From assembly GCA_023390985.1 (NCBI GenBank), contig JAEWBU010000349.1, positions 1 to 28,587 on the forward strand: a stretch of DNA of 28,587 bases, given 5' to 3'. This DNA comes from Pseudomonadota bacterium (GTDB lineage Bacteria; Pseudomonadota; Gammaproteobacteria; Burkholderiales; Burkholderiaceae_C). Below, piece after piece: positions 25,460-28,587 of this stretch; the first letter of the stretch is position 1, and each line of letters starts with the position of its first letter. The notes beneath the pieces were generated by a model that worked only from the letters and a program-made list of their open reading frames with translations, ran no database searches and was not told the DNA's origin. The position numbers and the translations under genes were made by a program.

Positions 25460-26407
25460 ATGAATCAACTCGATGCGCTGAAGCAGTTCACCACCGTGGT
25501 CGCCGACACGGGCGACTTCCGCCAGCTCGCCCAATTCAAGCCGCAGGACGCGACGACCAACCCGTCGCTCATCCTGAAGGCGGTGCAGAAGCCCGAGTAC
25601 GCGCCCCTGCTGAAGGAGACGATGGCGCAGCACCGCAAGCAGCCCCTGGACGAGACCATGGATCGGCTGCTCGTGCGCTTCGGCCGCGAGATCCTCTCCA
25701 TCATCCCGGGCCGCGTGTCGACCGAGGTGGACGCCCGCCTGAGCTTCGACACCCAGGCCACGCTGGCGCGCGCCGAGCGCATCGCCGCCATGTACCGCGC
25801 CGAAGGCGTGCCGATCGAGCGCGTGCTGATCAAGGTCGCGTCGACCTGGGAGGGCATCCAGGCCGCCGCCAAGCTCGAGCAGCGCGGCATCCGCACCAAC
25901 CTCACGCTGCTGTTCTCGTTCTGCCAGGCGGTCGCGTGCGGCCAGGCCAAGGTGCAGCTGATCTCGCCGTTCGTGGGACGCATCTACGACTGGTACAAGA
26001 AGTCGGCCGGCGCGTCCTGGGACGAAGCGGCGAGCGCCGGCGCCAACGATCCCGGCGTGAAGTCCGTGCGTCAGATCTACCTGCACTACAAGCATTTCGG
26101 CATCCGCACCGAGGTGATGGGCGCGAGCTTCCGCAACGTCGGCCAGATCCTGGCGCTGGCCGGTTGCGACCTGCTGACCATCAGCCCGGAGTTGCTGGCG
26201 CAGCTGGCGACCTCGGACGAACCCGTGGCGCGCGCGCTCGATCCGCAGCAGGCCAAGGCCGCCGACCTGCCGCCCGTGAGCTACGACGAAGCGGGCTTCC
26301 GCTATGCGCTGAACGAGGACGCCATGGCCACGGAGAAGCTGGCCGAGGGCATCCGGGCCTTCGCCGCGGACGCGATCAAGCTCGAAAAGCTGATGAAGGA
26401 GGCCTGA
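25460..26407 (+). CDS. tal: Transaldolase
   Basis: This is a 315-residue TalB-type transaldolase of the non-oxidative pentose phosphate pathway, transferring dihydroxyacetone units between sugar phosphates. Key stretches are QDATTNPSLILKA near the N-terminus, the Schiff-base Lys125 in VLIKVASTWEGIQAA, GIRTNLTLLFSFCQAVAC, ISPFVGRIYDWYK and the late GCDLLTISPELL. The start MNQLDALKQFTTVVADTGD (ATG 25460) fits the family. A longer in-frame opening to 25412 would include the promoter. No Shine-Dalgarno is present and a -10 box sits 6 nt upstream, so the mRNA is probably leaderless. pgi follows after 2 nt, and its AAGGAGG ribosome site is inside the tal 3' end. Confidence 0.96.
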   Translation: MNQLDALKQFTTVVADTGDFRQLAQFKPQDATTNPSLILKAVQKPEYAPLLKETMAQHRKQPLDETMDRLLVRFGREILSIIPGRVSTEVDARLSFDTQATLARAERIAAMYRAEGVPIERVLIKVASTWEGIQAAAKLEQRGIRTNLTLLFSFCQAVACGQAKVQLISPFVGRIYDWYKKSAGASWDEAASAGANDPGVKSVRQIYLHYKHFGIRTEVMGASFRNVGQILALAGCDLLTISPELLAQLATSDEPVARALDPQQAKAADLPPVSYDEAGFRYALNEDAMATEKLAEGIRAFAADAIKLEKLMKEA

Positions 26408-26409
26408 GC

Positions 26410-27969
26410 ATGGCGGCCTCCATCCACCCTCCGCGTTGCGACGAGACCGGGGCCTGGAAAGGCCTGCGGCAGCATTTCGACGACGCGGGCCGCGGCTTCG
26501 ACGTGCGCGAGGCGCTCAAGGGCGACATCGCGCGCGTGGAGTCGCTCGGCTTCGAGGCGCCGCATGTCTTCGCCGACCTCTCGAAGAACCTGGTCGACTC
26601 CAACGCCGACCGGCTGTTGCTGAGTCTCGCGAAGGAGTGCGGGCTCGAAGCCCAGCGCGACGCGATGTTCGCCGGCGAGGCGATCAACGCCACCGAAGGC
26701 CGGCAGGTGATGCACTTCCTGCTGCGCGCGCCGCGGCGGGGCGGCGATGCGCGCCTGGCGAGCGAACTCGCCGAGGTGCACGACACGCTGGACCGCATGC
26801 TGGCCTTCGCCGAAGAGGTGAGGGTGGACAGCGGCATCACCGACGTGGTCAACATCGGCATCGGCGGCTCCGACCTCGGGCCGCAGATGGCCACGATCGC
26901 GCTGGAAGCCTTCGTTTCGCCGGAGCGGCGCTTCCACTTCGTGTCCAACATCGACGGGCACGAGCTCGCCTCGGTGCTGCGCCAGCTCAAGCCCGAGAGC
27001 ACGCTGTTCCTGATCGCCTCCAAGACCTTCACGACGCTGGAGACGATGACCAATGCGCGGTCGGCGCGCCAGTGGTTCACGCAGCAAGGCGGCACGGACG
27101 TCGGGCGGCACTTCGCGGCGCTGACCACCAACGTCAAGGCCGCGGCCGAGTTCGGCATCTCGCGCACCTTCGGCTTCTGGGACTGGGTGGGCGGCCGCTA
27201 CTCGATGTGGTCCGCCATCGGACTGCCGGTCGCGATCGCGGTGGGCGCGGAGCGCTTCCGCGAACTGCTGGCCGGCGCTCACGCGATGGATCGGCATTTC
27301 CGCGAGACCCCGCTCGAGCGCAACCTGCCGGTGCGGCTGGCGCTGCTGGACGTCTGGTACCGCGACTTCCACGGCTTCGCCACCCGCAGCGTGGCCCCGT
27401 ACCACAGCGGCCTGCGGCGTCTGCCGGCCTACCTGCAGCAGCTGGAGATGGAGAGCAACGGCAAGCGCGTGGACCGCCAGGGGCGCGAGCTGCCGTTCGC
27501 CACCTCGCCGGTGGTGTGGGGCGAGCCCGGCACCAACGGCCAGCATGCGTACTTCCAGATGCTGCACCAGGGCACCGACGTGGTGCCGGTGGAGTTCATC
27601 GCGGTCAGGCAGGCGGCCCACGACCTGGCCGAACACCATCCGCAGCTGCTGGCCAACGTGCTGGCGCAGTCGGCGGCGCTGATGCAGGGCAAGTCGGATT
27701 CGGGCGGCCACAAGCACTTTCCGGGGAACCGGCCGAGCACCGTGCTGCTGCTGGATCGCCTGGACCCACGCAGCCTGGGCGCGCTGATCGCGCTGTACGA
27801 GCACCGCGTGTTCTGCGCCGGCGCGCTGTGGGGCATCAACAGCTTCGACCAGTGGGGGGTGGAACTGGGCAAGGTGCTGGCCAAGGACATCGCGCCTCGG
27901 CTCGCCTCCGGCGACACCCAGGGGCTGGATGCTTCGACCGCGGCCCTGGTGAAGCGGCTGCGCGGCTGA
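26410..27969 (+). CDS. pgi: Glucose-6-phosphate isomerase
   Basis: This 519-residue enzyme interconverts glucose-6-phosphate and fructose-6-phosphate. Family signatures are VVNIGIGGSDLGPQM, LIASKTFTTLETM (phosphate-binding), FGFWDWVGGRYSMWSAIGLP (PGI signature 1), catalytic Glu in GEPGTNGQHAYFQMLHQG, and GALIALYEHRVFCAGALWGINSFDQWGVELGK-type sequence (signature 2, about residues 455-486). ATG 26410 has AAGGAGG 7 nt upstream. It is co-transcribed with tal, and together with divergent zwf-hexR it places the glucose-6-phosphate branch point in one locus under probable HexR control. It is slightly shorter than the E. coli enzyme but complete. Confidence 0.97.
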   Translation: MAASIHPPRCDETGAWKGLRQHFDDAGRGFDVREALKGDIARVESLGFEAPHVFADLSKNLVDSNADRLLLSLAKECGLEAQRDAMFAGEAINATEGRQVMHFLLRAPRRGGDARLASELAEVHDTLDRMLAFAEEVRVDSGITDVVNIGIGGSDLGPQMATIALEAFVSPERRFHFVSNIDGHELASVLRQLKPESTLFLIASKTFTTLETMTNARSARQWFTQQGGTDVGRHFAALTTNVKAAAEFGISRTFGFWDWVGGRYSMWSAIGLPVAIAVGAERFRELLAGAHAMDRHFRETPLERNLPVRLALLDVWYRDFHGFATRSVAPYHSGLRRLPAYLQQLEMESNGKRVDRQGRELPFATSPVVWGEPGTNGQHAYFQMLHQGTDVVPVEFIAVRQAAHDLAEHHPQLLANVLAQSAALMQGKSDSGGHKHFPGNRPSTVLLLDRLDPRSLGALIALYEHRVFCAGALWGINSFDQWGVELGKVLAKDIAPRLASGDTQGLDASTAALVKRLRG

Positions 27970-28003
27970 ACGTCCGCCTGCACCTCGCGCCTGGCGCGCA
28001 ATG

Positions 28004-28031
28004 AAAAAAAGGCCGGCGGATGCCGGCCTTT
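28004..28031. terminator. Bidirectional terminator between pgi and groL
   Basis: GGCCGGC (28011-28017), loop GGAT, GCCGGCC (28022-28028), extended by A/T pairs. On minus it is followed by a run of seven T (28010-28004), making it the groL terminator. On plus only three T follow, giving weaker termination of tal-pgi. Confidence 0.88.
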
Positions 28032-28054
28032 CCATTTCTGCCTGGGCAGAGGAC

Positions 28055-28587
28055 TTACATGTCCATGCCGCCCATGCCGCCCATGCCACCGGGCATGCCG
28101 CCGGCCGCAGGCGCTTCGTCCTTCGGGGCCTCGGCCACCATGGCTTCGGTCGTCAGCATCAGCGACGCGACGGACGCGGCGTTCTGCAGGGCGGTACGGG
28201 TCACCTTGGTGGGGTCCAGGATGCCCATCTCGATCATGTCGCCGTACGTGTCGTTGGCGGCGTTGAAACCGAAGTTGCCCTTGCCTTCCAGCACGCGGTT
28301 GACCACCACGCTGGCTTCGCCGCCGGCGTTGTAGACGATCTCGCGCAGGGGCGCTTCGATGGCCTTCAGCACCAGCTTGATGCCGGCGTCCTGGTCGGCG
28401 TTGTCGCCCTTGATCTCGCCGGCGGCCTGCTTGGCGCGCAGCAGCGCGACGCCACCACCGGCCACGATGCCTTCCTCGACGGCGGCACGGGTGGCGTGCA
28501 GCGCGTCTTCCACGCGGGCCTTCTTCTCCTTCATCTCGACTTCGGTGGCGGCACCGACCTTGATGACGGCCACGCCGCCGGCCAGCT
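28055..28587 (-). CDS. groL: Chaperonin GroEL (C-terminal part)
   Basis: About 176 C-terminal residues are present; the gene continues past the right edge. The stretch LAGGVAVIKVGAATEVEMKEKK, then RVEDALHATRAAVEEGIVAGGGVAL, is the highly conserved intermediate/equatorial region of GroEL (ATP-binding GIVAGGG). NFGFNAANDTYGDMIEMGILDP and TKVTRTALQNAASVASLMLTTEAMV follow, and the tail ends in the Gly-Met repeat GGMPGGMGGMGGMDM typical of bacterial GroEL central-cavity tails. GroEL forms the 14-mer folding chamber with GroES, whose gene is expected beyond the right edge. Transcription ends at the terminator at 28004-28031. Confidence 0.98.
   Translation of the reverse strand, partial: LAGGVAVIKVGAATEVEMKEKKARVEDALHATRAAVEEGIVAGGGVALLRAKQAAGEIKGDNADQDAGIKLVLKAIEAPLREIVYNAGGEASVVVNRVLEGKGNFGFNAANDTYGDMIEMGILDPTKVTRTALQNAASVASLMLTTEAMVAEAPKDEAPAAGGMPGGMGGMGGMDM

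Overview
The window is a GC-rich chromosomal segment of a betaproteobacterium, most likely Burkholderiales and close to Comamonadaceae. This rests on the gene families and their order (gspG-M with a divergent short gspC, a HexR/Zwf/Tal/Pgi block, MKKSLVALA-type porins, DUF3047), on GC-dominated third codon positions, and on a small RNA that resembles a Burkholderiales family. No tRNA, rRNA, CRISPR array or complete mobile element was found.

Layout. 1-4402 (minus) is the type II secretion pseudopilin and assembly-platform operon gspG-H-I-J-K-L-M, cut at the left edge inside gspM. A short gspC (4444-4941) diverges from it. 4938-7860 (minus) is a tightly coupled ilvA-cobS-cobC unit (isoleucine and cobalamin synthesis). 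7965-9263 (plus) is a lone tyrosine recombinase with unusual active-site boxes. 9313-13329 holds two similar general porins in inverted orientation around a central block. The left copy has an intact body but no start codon, Shine-Dalgarno or complete signal peptide. The right copy is complete and has highly-expressed-type codons. Between them lie a probable small RNA with CCUCC motifs (10649-10740, minus), an OsmC-family protein and coq7.

13429-14214 is a DUF3047 lipoprotein. 14317-22930 is a peptide-type ABC transporter locus in which each transmembrane permease gene is preceded, directly or at a distance, by its own solute-binding protein, with an M20 amidohydrolase embedded: SBP1, permease B, M20 hydrolase, SBP2, permease C, ATPase D, ATPase F. 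The set looks like import of a peptide or N-acylated amino acid followed by cytoplasmic hydrolysis. 22985-27969 is a hexose-phosphate block: hexR and zwf on minus, tal and pgi on plus, with two HexR-like operators in the divergent zwf/tal gap. The right edge contains the C-terminal part of groL (minus).

The observations most worth following are (a) the inverted porin pair, in which only one copy has expression signals, so that inversion between the copies would exchange the expressed body; (b) the anti-Shine-Dalgarno-type small RNA and the palindrome in its promoter region; (c) three genes (gspC, coq7, tal) with a -10 box ending exactly 6 nt before ATG, as expected for leaderless mRNAs; and (d) the HexR circuit. 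All function calls come from reading the sequence and from family knowledge; no database search was run.
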